A stretch of 64,000 nt of DNA. It comes from Rhizobium herbae (GTDB lineage: Bacteria > Pseudomonadota > Alphaproteobacteria > Rhizobiales > Rhizobiaceae). A model generated the notes under the pieces. The model had not been told where the DNA came from and did no database searches. It saw only the letters and a program-made list of their open reading frames with translations. The stretch lies in NCBI RefSeq assembly GCF_019511375.1, contig NZ_JAEUAO010000001.1:620001-684000 (forward strand), written 5' to 3'. Numbering within the stretch: position 1 is the stretch's first letter; the number at the start of each line of letters is the position of its first letter. Below, one piece after another: positions 55,554 through 63,910 of this stretch. Both the position numbers and the translations under genes were made by a program.

Positions 55554-56288
55554 ATGTCAGACACTGCAACACGGAGAGAGCACATACTGGTCGTTGATGA
55601 CGATGCCAGAATTCGCCAGATGCTTATCCGCTACTTCGAGGGTGAGGGATTTCGCGTCAGCGCGGCGGCGGACGGCCCCACGATGCGAGATTGTCTGGCA
55701 AAGGCCGCGATGGACATCATCCTTCTCGATCTCGTTCTTCCCGGTGGTGAAGATGGTTTGAGTTTGGCACGAGATATCCGCTCCCGATCGAATATCCCGA
55801 TCATCATGTTGACGGGGCGAGATGACGTGATCGACAGGATCGTGGGGTTGGAAGTCGGCGCCGACGACTATATCGCCAAGCCCTTTCACCTGCGGGAAGT
55901 TCTGGCGCGCGTGCGCAGTGTGCTGCGTCGCCACCAGGCCCCGGTCGCAAAAGGCGATGACGAGACAACGGGAAATTTCTGCTTCGACGGCTGGCGGCTT
56001 AATGTTGGCCGCCGCCGATTGCTTGCGTCCGACGGCAGCGACGTAGCCTTGACAACGGGCGAATTCGACATGCTTTGCGTGCTTGTAAAGCATGCCGGGC
56101 GTGTGCTCACCCGCGAATTGCTGATGGACTTGACGCGAAGTCGCAACATGGAGGCTTACGACCGCACTATCGATGCCCAGGTGGCGCGCCTGCGCAAGAA
56201 GATCGAGCGCGACCCAAAGAACCCGACGCTGATCCAATCTGTTCGCAATGTGGGCTATGTCTTCAGTGCGAAGCCGACGCAGGAATGA
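55554..56288 (+). CDS. fxkR: OmpR-type response regulator, FxkR-like
   Basis: 244 residues. Receiver ~8-125 with phospho-acceptor D59 (ILLDLVLPGGEDG) and PFHLREVLARVRSVLRR, and winged HTH ~150-235 (LTTGEFDMLCVLVKHAGRVLTRELLMDL, DAQVARLRKKIERDPKNPTLIQSVRNVGY). In Rhizobium etli an OmpR-family protein, FxkR, links hybrid FixL to fixK because those strains lack FixJ. The position, divergent from fixK across a perfect K-box, fits exactly. It could therefore be phosphorylated by the hFixL encoded at 52.7 kb (inference). Confidence 0.85.
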   Translation: MSDTATRREHILVVDDDARIRQMLIRYFEGEGFRVSAAADGPTMRDCLAKAAMDIILLDLVLPGGEDGLSLARDIRSRSNIPIIMLTGRDDVIDRIVGLEVGADDYIAKPFHLREVLARVRSVLRRHQAPVAKGDDETTGNFCFDGWRLNVGRRRLLASDGSDVALTTGEFDMLCVLVKHAGRVLTRELLMDLTRSRNMEAYDRTIDAQVARLRKKIERDPKNPTLIQSVRNVGYVFSAKPTQE

Positions 56289-56304
56289 ACCGTCGACGGG
56301 ACCG

Positions 56305-56772
56305 TCAGAGATCGCCGGTATCAACGTCAACCGACACCAGCAGGCCGTGATCGCAGCGATCGAACTCACCTTTCCGCAGGGTTCTGCTCAAGTTGTCAGC
56401 ACCCAGCCCCCAGACCCGCATCATTCGGCATTTATGATTGTGCGCCAATGTCCTGAGGTGATCGAGCAGCGCCTCGGAGACGCCCGCGACGTCGCCGGCG
56501 CTGATCGCGACGAATATCGGCACGTCGAGCAATTGACCGTATCGCGGATGGCTTCTGACGCGGAACATACAGATGCCTCGGATATATCCTGCCCTATTTG
56601 TCGCGATGATTATCTGGTTGGCGCCGGCCAGATTGACACGTCGCCGAATTATGGCCTCGCAGATTTCGCGCCACTCGGCCTGTTGCAGCGCCTGTTCCAC
56701 ATTTCGCACGAGCGGATAGGTTACGTCGATCTGTTCAGCGGAGATCTGAGCGATGGTGTAGGCGGCAGGCAT
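56305..56772 (-). CDS. GNAT-like conserved hypothetical protein
   Basis: 155 residues beginning MPAAYTIAQISAEQIDVTYPLVRNVEQALQ. Patterns such as GYIRGICMFRVRSHPRYGQLLDVPIFVA and the alternating β/α layout recall an acetyltransferase fold, but the acetyl-CoA loop is not clear. The ATG at 56772 follows AAGGAG at the right distance; a longer open frame to 56859 is not supported. A FixK box lies 178 bases upstream. It converges with fxkR. Confidence 0.6.
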   Translation of the reverse strand: MPAAYTIAQISAEQIDVTYPLVRNVEQALQQAEWREICEAIIRRRVNLAGANQIIIATNRAGYIRGICMFRVRSHPRYGQLLDVPIFVAISAGDVAGVSEALLDHLRTLAHNHKCRMMRVWGLGADNLSRTLRKGEFDRCDHGLLVSVDVDTGDL

Positions 56773-57089
56773 CAGGTAGCTCCTTGTCTTCAAGCGCTCT
56801 TTCCCGTTGCGCCGGTCATCGCTCGCCCCGTTTCGGACTGAAGCAGCGCGCTGCCTCATTGTCGTTCACTGCACCCTCTTCCCTGCCTCCAAGGGCAACT
56901 TATTCATCCGCTTGCCGATGCCACTTTCGGCACTTCATGGGCGGCAAGCATTGATCCCGGTCAAATCACTGGATCCTTTCGCGTCCAGCAGATTTCAGGA
57001 GATTGACGCTGCAACGCGCGAGCGCACCGTTAAGACATGGGCATAGAGCCGGCGCGTGCCGCTTCTCTCGCCTGGCGTTTTATGATGTT
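56773..57089. other. 317-base gap with FixK box
   Basis: It holds a FixK box at 56951-56964 and otherwise no gene or structure that I can identify. Confidence 0.4.
56951..56964. promoter_or_regulatory. FixK/FNR box upstream of the GNAT-like gene
   Basis: TTGATCCCGGTCAA, 178 bases before the start at 56772. No other start codon lies closer on either strand. Confidence 0.75.
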
Positions 57090-57641
57090 TCAGTTCCACA
57101 AAACCGTCACGGATGATGAGGCCAGTCGCCGATAAAGCGCGCGACGGCGCGCAATAGGCCACCAGCCATAAAGAAAGATTTCCAGAGCGCGCCAGTTTGC
57201 AACCCAGCCAAATATCAGCAGGCTTTCGCTGATCACGCGGGAAAATGCCGCCGCCCCTGACAGATTGTTGACCATCTGGCTTGCGATGAGGCTGAAAGCC
57301 AAAATCGGGATACCGATGATCAAGGCCCGCCGTCCCTCCCGCAGCAGCTCTCTCAGTTCCCGGTTTGCCTGGGCAGCACGACCCTCGAAGTTGTGTTGCA
57401 CGGCATGCGTCACAGTCTGCTCGGATTCAGTATTCGCTTCTTCCTTCGGCAATTGGATAACAATTTCAATCGGTACGTTAGCAGGTGCTTCCTGTGCCCA
57501 CTCGACGATAAATCGCTCGGCATCGTCGTCGAGGTCGCGTTCCCTGAACGGTGTGGGGTCGAGCGAGTTGAAAAGACGAGCCATCCGGTCGACCCGGATG
57601 AGGATTGTATAATGGCTGCCATCTGCTCGCATGAAGCTCAC
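57090..57641 (-). CDS. Unknown membrane protein of the FixK island
   Basis: 183 residues. An N-terminal acidic soluble part (~1-95: FRERDLDDDAERFIVEWAQEAPANVPIEIVIQLP) is followed by a coiled helix (QANRELRELLREGRRA) and two membrane helices (~105-125 and ~133-155) with FSRVISESLLIFGWVANWRALEIFLYGWWPIARRR. No family name is recalled, though the architecture is frequent beside FixK-controlled genes. The start may be the GTG at 57641 or the ATG at 57632. The FixK box at 57757 lies 115 bases upstream and may serve both directions. Confidence 0.65.
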   Translation of the reverse strand: MSFMRADGSHYTILIRVDRMARLFNSLDPTPFRERDLDDDAERFIVEWAQEAPANVPIEIVIQLPKEEANTESEQTVTHAVQHNFEGRAAQANRELRELLREGRRALIIGIPILAFSLIASQMVNNLSGAAAFSRVISESLLIFGWVANWRALEIFLYGWWPIARRRALYRRLASSSVTVLWN

Positions 57642-57756
57642 TGCCGTTATTTGCCCTCGGTGGGATCAGAGTGGCGGGGCGATCTATTCGGCCCATAGTG
57701 ACTATGACTGTACTCCCCTCCGCCTCGCCCCATTCGTCAACGGGCACGGCTCGAGT

Positions 57757-57770
57757 TTGACGCACATCAA
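57757..57770. promoter_or_regulatory. FixK/FNR box between the membrane-protein and metallohydrolase genes
   Basis: TTGACGCACATCAA, 68 bases before the metallohydrolase start and 115 bases before the divergent gene. Confidence 0.75.
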
Positions 57771-57838
57771 GTTGCGTCCCGCCTTTGACGGCTATGCTGG
57801 CCAACGACTGGACGTCCCGCCAAAGGATCCGAGAACCC

Positions 57839-59425
57839 ATGCCTGACCAGCCAACTATCCGTTTCCATGGCGCCGCCGGCACGGTCACCGGATCCTGCTA
57901 TCTTATCGAATTTCGCGAAACGCGCATCCTTGTCGATTGCGGTCTGTTCCAGGGGTCCAAGACGGAAAAGGAACTCAACTATCGGGTCTTTCCCTTTGAT
58001 CCTCGGATGATCGATGCGGTCATCTTGACCCACGCGCATATCGACCATTCCGGGTTGCTGCCGAAGCTTGTCAAAACCGGATTCGATGGGCCGATCTTTG
58101 CGACGCCCGGCACGATCGATCTCTGCTCCGTGATGCTGCCGGACTCCGCCCATATCCAGGAAAGCGAAGTCGAGCACCTGAACCGACGCAACCAGCGCCG
58201 GGGCCGCCTGACCGTTGCGCCGATCTATACCGCCGAGGACGCGGCCGTTGCAGTGACGCTGCTGCGCGCGGTGGAGCTTGAAACATGGCAGACCGCGGCG
58301 GAGGGCATCCGTTTCAGGTTCTGGAACGCCGGCCACCTGCTCGGCTCCGCTTCGGTGGAAATGGAAATCGCCGGTTCCCCCCCGGTCAGGATGCTCTTTT
58401 CCGGCGACATCGGGCCCAGCCACAAACTTCTGCAATTCGACCCGGAAGCGCCCGCGGGCTGGGACTATGTCGTTTGCGAGAGCACATATGGCGACACGGA
58501 CCGCATCGAAGCCACCGACCAGACTCGCCGCGAGGTGTTGCGCGCGGAGGTCGTGGCGGCAACCCATCCCGACGGGGCGCTTCTCGTCCCGTCCTTCGCC
58601 GTCGAACGCACGCAGGAGTTGCTCGCCGATCTGGTGTATTTGATGCAAGCTGGCGAGATTGCGACATGCCCGATTATTATCGATTCGCCGCTGGCGACGC
58701 GAGCCAGCGCGATCTTTCGCAAGCATGCGCGGGACATGGAAAACGGGGCATTGCTGGCCAGGGCCATGCAGGCCAGAAACGTGCGGTTCACCGAGACGGT
58801 CGAACAATCCAAGGGCGTCGATTTCATCAAGGGATTTCACATCGTAATCGCCGCAAGCGGCATGTGCGAGGCAGGGCGCATCCGCCATCGGCTGAAGAAC
58901 TGGCTTTGGCGGGACGAAGCCACAGTCCTGCTTGTCGGATATCAGGCAGCGGGCACACTGGGGCGTATTCTCGAGGATGGCGCCTCAATGGTACGCATCC
59001 AGGGAGACGACATAAAAGTCCGCGCGCGCATTCGCAGGCTCGATATCTACAGCGGACATGCCGATGGGCCGGAACTGGCGGAGTGGGTCCGCGCGCGTCA
59101 ACCCGTTAGGGCCGGTGTCTTTCTCGTCCATGGAGAAGACGCCGGAATTTCAGGTCTGCGGCAGCGCCTATTGGCTTTCCTGCCGGAGCAACGGATCACG
59201 TCCCCGCATTTGGACGCAACGTTCCGGCTGACACCGGAGGGGCCGGTCGATATAACTGATGCGGCGCAGCCGCCACGGATCGACCCTGTTCGGGTCGGCA
59301 GCATGGACTGGCACAACGACGTTCAATCGCTTGTCCTTGATCTGCAGGATAAACTGGCAAAGACTGCCGACGACAAGGCGAAACGCGTAATTATCCGCAA
59401 GCTTCGGCGGGCGCTCGCAGAGTAA
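57839..59425 (+). CDS. Beta-CASP metallo-beta-lactamase-fold RNA hydrolase
   Basis: 528 residues. The Zn site HAHIDHSG has H65, H67, D69 and H70. The beta-CASP insert follows (LLVPSFAVERTQELLADLVYLM, ARNVRFTETVEQSKGVDFIKGFHIVIAASGMCEAGRIRHRLKNWL), then the C-terminal KH-like/RMMBL part (LDIYSGHADGPELAEWV). This is the CPSF73/Ysh1-like group of bacterial RNA endo/exonucleases. The ATG at 57839 begins the conserved MPDQPTIRFHGAAGTVTGSCY; an in-frame ATG at 57785 adds 18 unrelated residues. A possible role is RNA decay during low oxygen (inference). Confidence 0.9.
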   Translation: MPDQPTIRFHGAAGTVTGSCYLIEFRETRILVDCGLFQGSKTEKELNYRVFPFDPRMIDAVILTHAHIDHSGLLPKLVKTGFDGPIFATPGTIDLCSVMLPDSAHIQESEVEHLNRRNQRRGRLTVAPIYTAEDAAVAVTLLRAVELETWQTAAEGIRFRFWNAGHLLGSASVEMEIAGSPPVRMLFSGDIGPSHKLLQFDPEAPAGWDYVVCESTYGDTDRIEATDQTRREVLRAEVVAATHPDGALLVPSFAVERTQELLADLVYLMQAGEIATCPIIIDSPLATRASAIFRKHARDMENGALLARAMQARNVRFTETVEQSKGVDFIKGFHIVIAASGMCEAGRIRHRLKNWLWRDEATVLLVGYQAAGTLGRILEDGASMVRIQGDDIKVRARIRRLDIYSGHADGPELAEWVRARQPVRAGVFLVHGEDAGISGLRQRLLAFLPEQRITSPHLDATFRLTPEGPVDITDAAQPPRIDPVRVGSMDWHNDVQSLVLDLQDKLAKTADDKAKRVIIRKLRRALAE

Positions 59426-59526
59426 TTTCCCCCGCAACGATGCGAGGATGAGATAGGTCGTCGGGCGCAGGCGCCGTGGAATTTTTGCCGTGACCATAAG
59501 CCCGGCCGCACCCCGATTCCCACTTC

Positions 59527-59540
59527 TTGATTCTGGTCAA
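59527..59540. promoter_or_regulatory. FixK/FNR box upstream of the DksA-like gene
   Basis: TTGATTCTGGTCAA, 111 bases before the start at 59652. Confidence 0.78.
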
Positions 59541-59651
59541 TGAGCAAAGCCCGTAATCGCATATGCTGGAGCAGTTATGGAGAGGTCGTAAGCTACCGAA
59601 TGCAGGCGGCGTTGCCCGCTTCAAGTCGACCGCAATTGAGTGAGAACAAAA

Positions 59652-59990
59652 ATGAAAACTGCAGAGATAAAACGAGATCTCGAAGATCGCCGTCGCGGCA
59701 TTGAGCGGCGGCTCGCAGCGATCGAACGGGACCTTGGCAAACAACTGGATGCCGACAGCGCCGACCGGGCAATCGAAACGGAGAACGACGAGGTTCTCAT
59801 GGGCATGGAACGCAGCGGTCGCGAAGAATTGAAGGCGATTTCATCTGCGCTTGATCGCATCGACAGTGGAACCTACGGCCGATGCGTCCTTTGCGGGGCC
59901 GAAATTGGTGAACAGAGGCTCGAAGCTCTGCCCTTTACGCCGTATTGCGTCGAATGCGCACGTGGCGCAGCCGACAGCAGCCGAACCTGA
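59652..59990 (+). CDS. TraR/DksA-type zinc-finger protein
   Basis: 112 residues: an N-terminal coiled coil (KRDLEDRRRGIERRLAAIERDLGKQL) and a four-Cys zinc finger CVLCGAEI … YCVECARG. Shorter than DksA (~150) and lacking a clear DxxDxA tip, it resembles stand-alone TraR/DksA-like regulators of RNA polymerase. The start is at 59652; a GTG at 59640 adds four residues. It probably starts an operon with the alcohol dehydrogenase 57 bases downstream. Confidence 0.85.
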   Translation: MKTAEIKRDLEDRRRGIERRLAAIERDLGKQLDADSADRAIETENDEVLMGMERSGREELKAISSALDRIDSGTYGRCVLCGAEIGEQRLEALPFTPYCVECARGAADSSRT

Positions 59991-60047
59991 CGGACCGAAT
60001 CCGGAAGTCTCGCTTGGAGCAAAAGAACGGCGTAAAAGGACGTCAAT

Positions 60048-61097
60048 ATGGGATGGAAGACAATTCGCGCCTTCCAGGCAGGCTCCACCGACGTCAGCGA
60101 AAGGCCCAAGCCAATGCGAGCGATGGTCATTGAAGCAATTGGCAGGGCGCTGATCGCTGTCGAGCGGCCGCTTCCATTGCCGCGTGCGGGTGAAATCCGC
60201 ATCAGGATCGAAGCCTGCGCCATCTGTCGCACGGACCTTCACGTCATCGATGGCGATCTGCCGCAGCCTAAGCTGCCGCTCATCCCAGGTCACGAGATCG
60301 TCGGCATCGTCGAAGCGGTGGGCGACAATGTCGATACAGCAAAAATCGGCCGCCGCGTCGGGGTGCCCTGGCTCGGCCATACCTGCGGGACATGCCCCTA
60401 CTGCCGATCCAATGCAGAAAATCTCTGTGATGCCCCCTTGTTCACCGGCTACACCCGTGATGGCGGCTTCGCCACCCATGCCGTTGCGGACGCAGGCTAT
60501 GCGTTCGATCTCGACCCCACAGCCGATCCCGTGTCCCTGGCGCCCCTGCTGTGCGCCGGCCTGATCGGCTGGCGCTCGCTGAAGCGGGCCGGTGACGGCC
60601 GATTGATCGGCATTTACGGCTTCGGAGCCGCCGCACACATCATCGCCCAGCTCTGCATCTGGCAGGGGCGGAAGGTTTATGCATTTACGCGCCCCGACGA
60701 TGCGACGGCCAGGCGCTTCGCCCTCGACCTGGGCGTTACCTGGGCCGGCGGTTCGGATGAGCCGGCGCCGGAACCGCTCGACGCCGCGATCATCTTCGCG
60801 CCGGTCGGCAGCCTCGTGCCGGCGGCGCTCAAGGCGGTGCGCAAAGGCGGGCGCGTGGTCTGCGGAGGCATCCACATGAGCGACATCCCCGCCATGCCTT
60901 ACGCCGTGCTCTGGGGTGAGCGTGAACTCGTTTCCGTGGCGAACCTGACGCGTCAGGATGCCCGGGAATTTATCCCGATCGCGAACGAAGCGGGCGTGAG
61001 CACCCACACGGCCGTTTATCGCCTTGAGGACGCCAACCTCGCGCTTGCCGATTTGCGGGCGGGCAAGGTGAGTGGCGCAGCAGTCCTTGTTCCGTGA
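60048..61097 (+). CDS. Zinc-dependent alcohol dehydrogenase
   Basis: 349 residues of the medium-chain dehydrogenase family. The catalytic Zn ligands are in CAICRTDLHVIDG and GHEIVG, and the structural Zn ligands are in CGTCPYCRSNAENLC. The Rossmann nucleotide motif is GIYGFGAAAHIIAQL. It oxidises an alcohol or reduces an aldehyde with NAD(P)H. AAAGGA precedes the ATG at 60048; an ATG at 60114 opens the conserved core (MRAMVIEAIGRAL) and is the alternative. A fermentative or redox-balancing role during oxygen limitation is inferred from its neighbours. Confidence 0.9.
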   Translation: MGWKTIRAFQAGSTDVSERPKPMRAMVIEAIGRALIAVERPLPLPRAGEIRIRIEACAICRTDLHVIDGDLPQPKLPLIPGHEIVGIVEAVGDNVDTAKIGRRVGVPWLGHTCGTCPYCRSNAENLCDAPLFTGYTRDGGFATHAVADAGYAFDLDPTADPVSLAPLLCAGLIGWRSLKRAGDGRLIGIYGFGAAAHIIAQLCIWQGRKVYAFTRPDDATARRFALDLGVTWAGGSDEPAPEPLDAAIIFAPVGSLVPAALKAVRKGGRVVCGGIHMSDIPAMPYAVLWGERELVSVANLTRQDAREFIPIANEAGVSTHTAVYRLEDANLALADLRAGKVSGAAVLVP

Positions 61098-61227
61098 CGG
61101 GACGCAGTCACGCGGGGCGCGCCGAACAACTCGTCGGCGTTCGAGCCGAGTGCGGCTGCGGTCAGTCGGGCTGTGGCGTCTATCTCGCAGCTTATATTGG
61201 TTTCCACGTTACGGATCTGTTCGTTCC

Positions 61228-61241
61228 TTGAGCTAAATCAA
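61228..61241. promoter_or_regulatory. FixK/FNR box upstream of the GNAT gene
   Basis: TTGAGCTAAATCAA, 79 bases before the start at 61321. Confidence 0.72.
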
Positions 61242-61320
61242 GGTCGATACAAAGCGCGGCGCTAATCTCGCTAGCCGATGGCCCGGCCGTCCGGCTCGGA
61301 CCGGCCAAAGGAGATGCGAA

Positions 61321-61866
61321 ATGAACGTTAATGACACCGACGACGACCTGACCACACGCACGGGATTTCGTTTCCATGTCCGGCACGCTACGCCACAGGA
61401 CGGTGCAATGGTTGCGGAATTCTTCAAGCACGTGACGCCGGAGGATCTCCGATTTCGATTTCTTTCCGGCATGAAGGCAGTCTCCCATGAAAGGCTCGCC
61501 GAAATGACGCGCATTGACGATCCTCATATCGTCAATTTTCTCGCCCTCTCTCCCAATGAAACGCTGCTTGCAGTGGCAATGCTGGCGACTGACGAAGACG
61601 ATCAACGAGGCGAGGTCGCACTTACAATCCGTGATGACTTCAAACATCAAGGAATAAGCTGGGAGGTGCTCGCGCATATTTGTCGCTATGCGCAACGGCA
61701 CAAAATTACGAGCATCGAGTCCATCGAAAGCCGCGAAAACCATTCAGCGATCGAGTTGGAGCGCGATATGGGTTTCAAGGCCCTCGACTACGACGACGAT
61801 CCGACGCTTGTTCTGCTGCGGCGAGAGCTCGACACCGCTGATGTTGCCGACATGGTCAGAGGGTGA
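61321..61866 (+). CDS. GNAT-family N-acetyltransferase
   Basis: 181 residues. The fold order fits: VRHATPQDGAMVAEFFKHVTPEDLRFRFL, a central NETLLAVAMLATDEDDQRGEVALTIRDDFKHQGISWEVLAHICRYA (the acetyl-CoA site is a degenerate R/Q-x-x-G-x-G/A) and an ERDMGFKA end. It resembles the GNAT domain fused to Pat-type protein acetyltransferases, so protein lysine acetylation is conceivable. AAAGGAG lies ahead of the ATG. Confidence 0.82.
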   Translation: MNVNDTDDDLTTRTGFRFHVRHATPQDGAMVAEFFKHVTPEDLRFRFLSGMKAVSHERLAEMTRIDDPHIVNFLALSPNETLLAVAMLATDEDDQRGEVALTIRDDFKHQGISWEVLAHICRYAQRHKITSIESIESRENHSAIELERDMGFKALDYDDDPTLVLLRRELDTADVADMVRG

Positions 61867-62144
61867 CGGCGCGCAAGGTGCGCTGCGCGCCGGAGGCCTG
61901 TGTTCGACGGCGTCGTGCCGCAAAAGAATGGCTGATCGACGGGAAACGGAAAGCCCGACCTTCCGCTGTCGGCAGGCTCTCGGAACATTCATCCCAGAAC
62001 TTGGTTAAGGTTGTGATCGTGGCCTTACGCTCGCTCGTAATCGGCACCGGTCACTCCTCGAGAAAATCGCATTCCTTCGCACGGGTGTCTTTCGAGGATT
62101 TTGGAGAAAGGTCGCCAGAACGGATGAACCGGAGGGCAAGTAAT

Positions 62145-62423
62145 ATGAAAAAGTCAATTTCAGCCTGCGCCATCTTGTTCACCCTGACGGCTTGTGTAGC
62201 AGCATACGACGCCGGGCCGGTTCGACCCATACCCGGAAGCATCACCTATGGTGGCCATCAACCGCGCACGAAATTGACGAAAGCGCCAATTGGCAGCACG
62301 TTCACTCACCAGGTCATCGACGAGTACGGCGTTCCAGCCATTGAGACTTACAGGATAGAGCCGGACCGCTCACTCACGCTTATCCATCGCGATCGCCGGT
62401 GGGACTTTTTTGACTTCGATTGA
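62145..62423 (+). CDS. Small lipoprotein, paralogue of the 35.5-kb gene
   Basis: 92 residues, start MKKSISACAILFTLTACVAAYDAG with lipobox LTAC. The core GSITYGGHQPRTKLTKAPIG, then IETYRIEPDRSLTLI, matches the lipoprotein at 35485. GGAGGG precedes the ATG; the open frame upstream to 61863 is not coding. The 277 bases before it hold nothing else. Confidence 0.75.
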   Translation: MKKSISACAILFTLTACVAAYDAGPVRPIPGSITYGGHQPRTKLTKAPIGSTFTHQVIDEYGVPAIETYRIEPDRSLTLIHRDRRWDFFDFD

Positions 62424-62647
62424 AAATCCGCCACAGGATGCGTCACCGCATTTGGCAGCAGACTAGCGGGTCAAGGAGCGAGTGTGACTGACTGCGGGAA
62501 ACGTTAACAGAAGATGTGGTGCCATGTAATTGGTCGGAGGTGGTCAGAGGCGCTTCTGCTAAAGGCCAAGCCGCTGTGGCTATAAAATAGCCCGTCATCC
62601 CTTGGACGGTCCTGGCACGGCATCAGGCGGACGCGTCCGAGTTCTCG

Positions 62648-63220
62648 CTACTTGGCCTCGATCCGGAACTTCGCGTGGCACGACGTGCAAGTTTGAAGCA
62701 TCATGTGGAAAGCGTGTTCTGCGGGCATTGACGCTGCATCTCTCGTTGCATCGACCTTTCTTGCGAGCGGTCCGCCTCCCAAAGCATCTCCCGTTTGCAT
62801 CCGCGTTCCGGGTCCAAGCCTGTCGGGATTTCGGTCAGCTGCGACAGACAACGCGGATGCGTAGGTGCCAAGGTCTTTTGCCAGCTTGTCGAACTGTTGA
62901 CGGTCGGTTTCAATGCTTGGGCTGGCTTGTGAGCCAGCCGTGGTGCCGGAACCGTCGAACAGCGCTGACAGGGTAGCTCCCGAGTGAGCCCGAATGGTCT
63001 CGGCGGCCGCTTTGAACGCTCTTGCGTCGTAGGGCGACACGTCCTTGAACATGGCGTTGATGGACTTGGCGGCGCTTGCCATCGCCTTCATGCCGTCTTG
63101 TCGTTGGATAACGTTGCCGGGCGCGGCAGTTTGTGCGGTTGCTACTGAGATCACCGTGGCGAAAACCGCTATCGGAAACACAAGAACCGCTAGTTTCATC
63201 GCGCTCTCATTCACCTGCAT
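62648..63220 (-). CDS. Cytochrome c' (c556-type) exported haem protein
   Basis: 190 residues. Signal peptide (…FATVISVATA) and mature start QTAAPGNVIQRQDGMKAMASAAKSI. A four-helix region ends in CTSCHAKFR near the C-terminus, the single CxxCH haem site placed as in cytochrome c'. Such proteins bind NO or CO rather than carrying electrons, and help against nitrosative stress. The start at 63220 has GGAG seven bases before it; MKLAVLVF at 63199 is the alternative. A FixK box lies 91 bases upstream. Confidence 0.85.
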   Translation of the reverse strand: MQVNESAMKLAVLVFPIAVFATVISVATAQTAAPGNVIQRQDGMKAMASAAKSINAMFKDVSPYDARAFKAAAETIRAHSGATLSALFDGSGTTAGSQASPSIETDRQQFDKLAKDLGTYASALSVAADRNPDRLGPGTRMQTGDALGGGPLARKVDATRDAASMPAEHAFHMMLQTCTSCHAKFRIEAK

Positions 63221-63311
63221 GCTTCACTCCATTCTCCCGGGGCTAGTCCTCCCAGTGTTAGCCACCGCAGCAGCCGGAGCTTCGACTTTGCTGCCCGGAA
63301 AGGCCGTACGT

Positions 63312-63325
63312 TTGATTAAGGTCAA
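63312..63325. promoter_or_regulatory. FixK/FNR box between cytochrome c' and the Cys-rich protein genes
   Basis: TTGATTAAGGTCAA, 91 bases before the cytochrome gene start at 63220 and 61 bases before the divergent gene at 63387; it could serve either or both. Confidence 0.78.
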
Positions 63326-63386
63326 CGCAACTCTTGCAACCACACGGCACTATGCTTGATTATAGGAATAAGGATCGAGCGAAAAC

Positions 63387-63749
63387 ATGATCGCCTTAAG
63401 CCAGACCATTCGAAGATGCGGAAGAGAGTTGCTGGCCGTTTTGGTCGCAATTATGTTCCTAGTCGGCCCGATGGCCGAGGCTGCTCCCGTTATATGCGAT
63501 AACGACTTCGCTCAAGTTGTGCAAACTGACACGTCCAAAAGCGACTTAGCTCGACCGGGTGATCTCCACCCTGTCGAGCACAAGGCTTGCTGTAAAAGCG
63601 TATGTAGCCTGTGCAACGTCATTCTCCCGGCTTCGAACGCTGTTGTTTTTCACCTGGATTCCGACGCTCAGCGATACCTTGATCCTCAGCGGTCGATCAC
63701 CGGCCTCAGCTCTCGACCTGCTCTCGGCCCTCCCCGATCCATTCTTTGA
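63387..63749 (+). CDS. Exported Cys-rich protein of unknown function
   Basis: 120 residues. Signal peptide (…AIMFLVGPMAEA) followed by APVICDNDFAQ and a compact cysteine group, HKACCKSVCSLCNVIL, at ~66-81. The arrangement recalls small DUF2946-like proteins often found next to copper-handling genes, but I cannot assign it firmly. A His-rich ATPase-like gene begins 162 bases downstream on the same strand, supporting a metal context. Confidence 0.6.
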   Translation: MIALSQTIRRCGRELLAVLVAIMFLVGPMAEAAPVICDNDFAQVVQTDTSKSDLARPGDLHPVEHKACCKSVCSLCNVILPASNAVVFHLDSDAQRYLDPQRSITGLSSRPALGPPRSIL

Positions 63750-63910
63750 ACACTTCCGCTCAACGGCGGAATGATGCTCGGTTGCCTGCGCTACCCGCAG
63801 GGCGACCTTTTCGGTGATTGCCGACATCGCCGTACGCGTCTCCTTTGAACTCTTGCGCTAGCCAAGGGAAACGCCCCGGACAAGAGACGAATTATCCCGG
63901 AGGTAATCCA

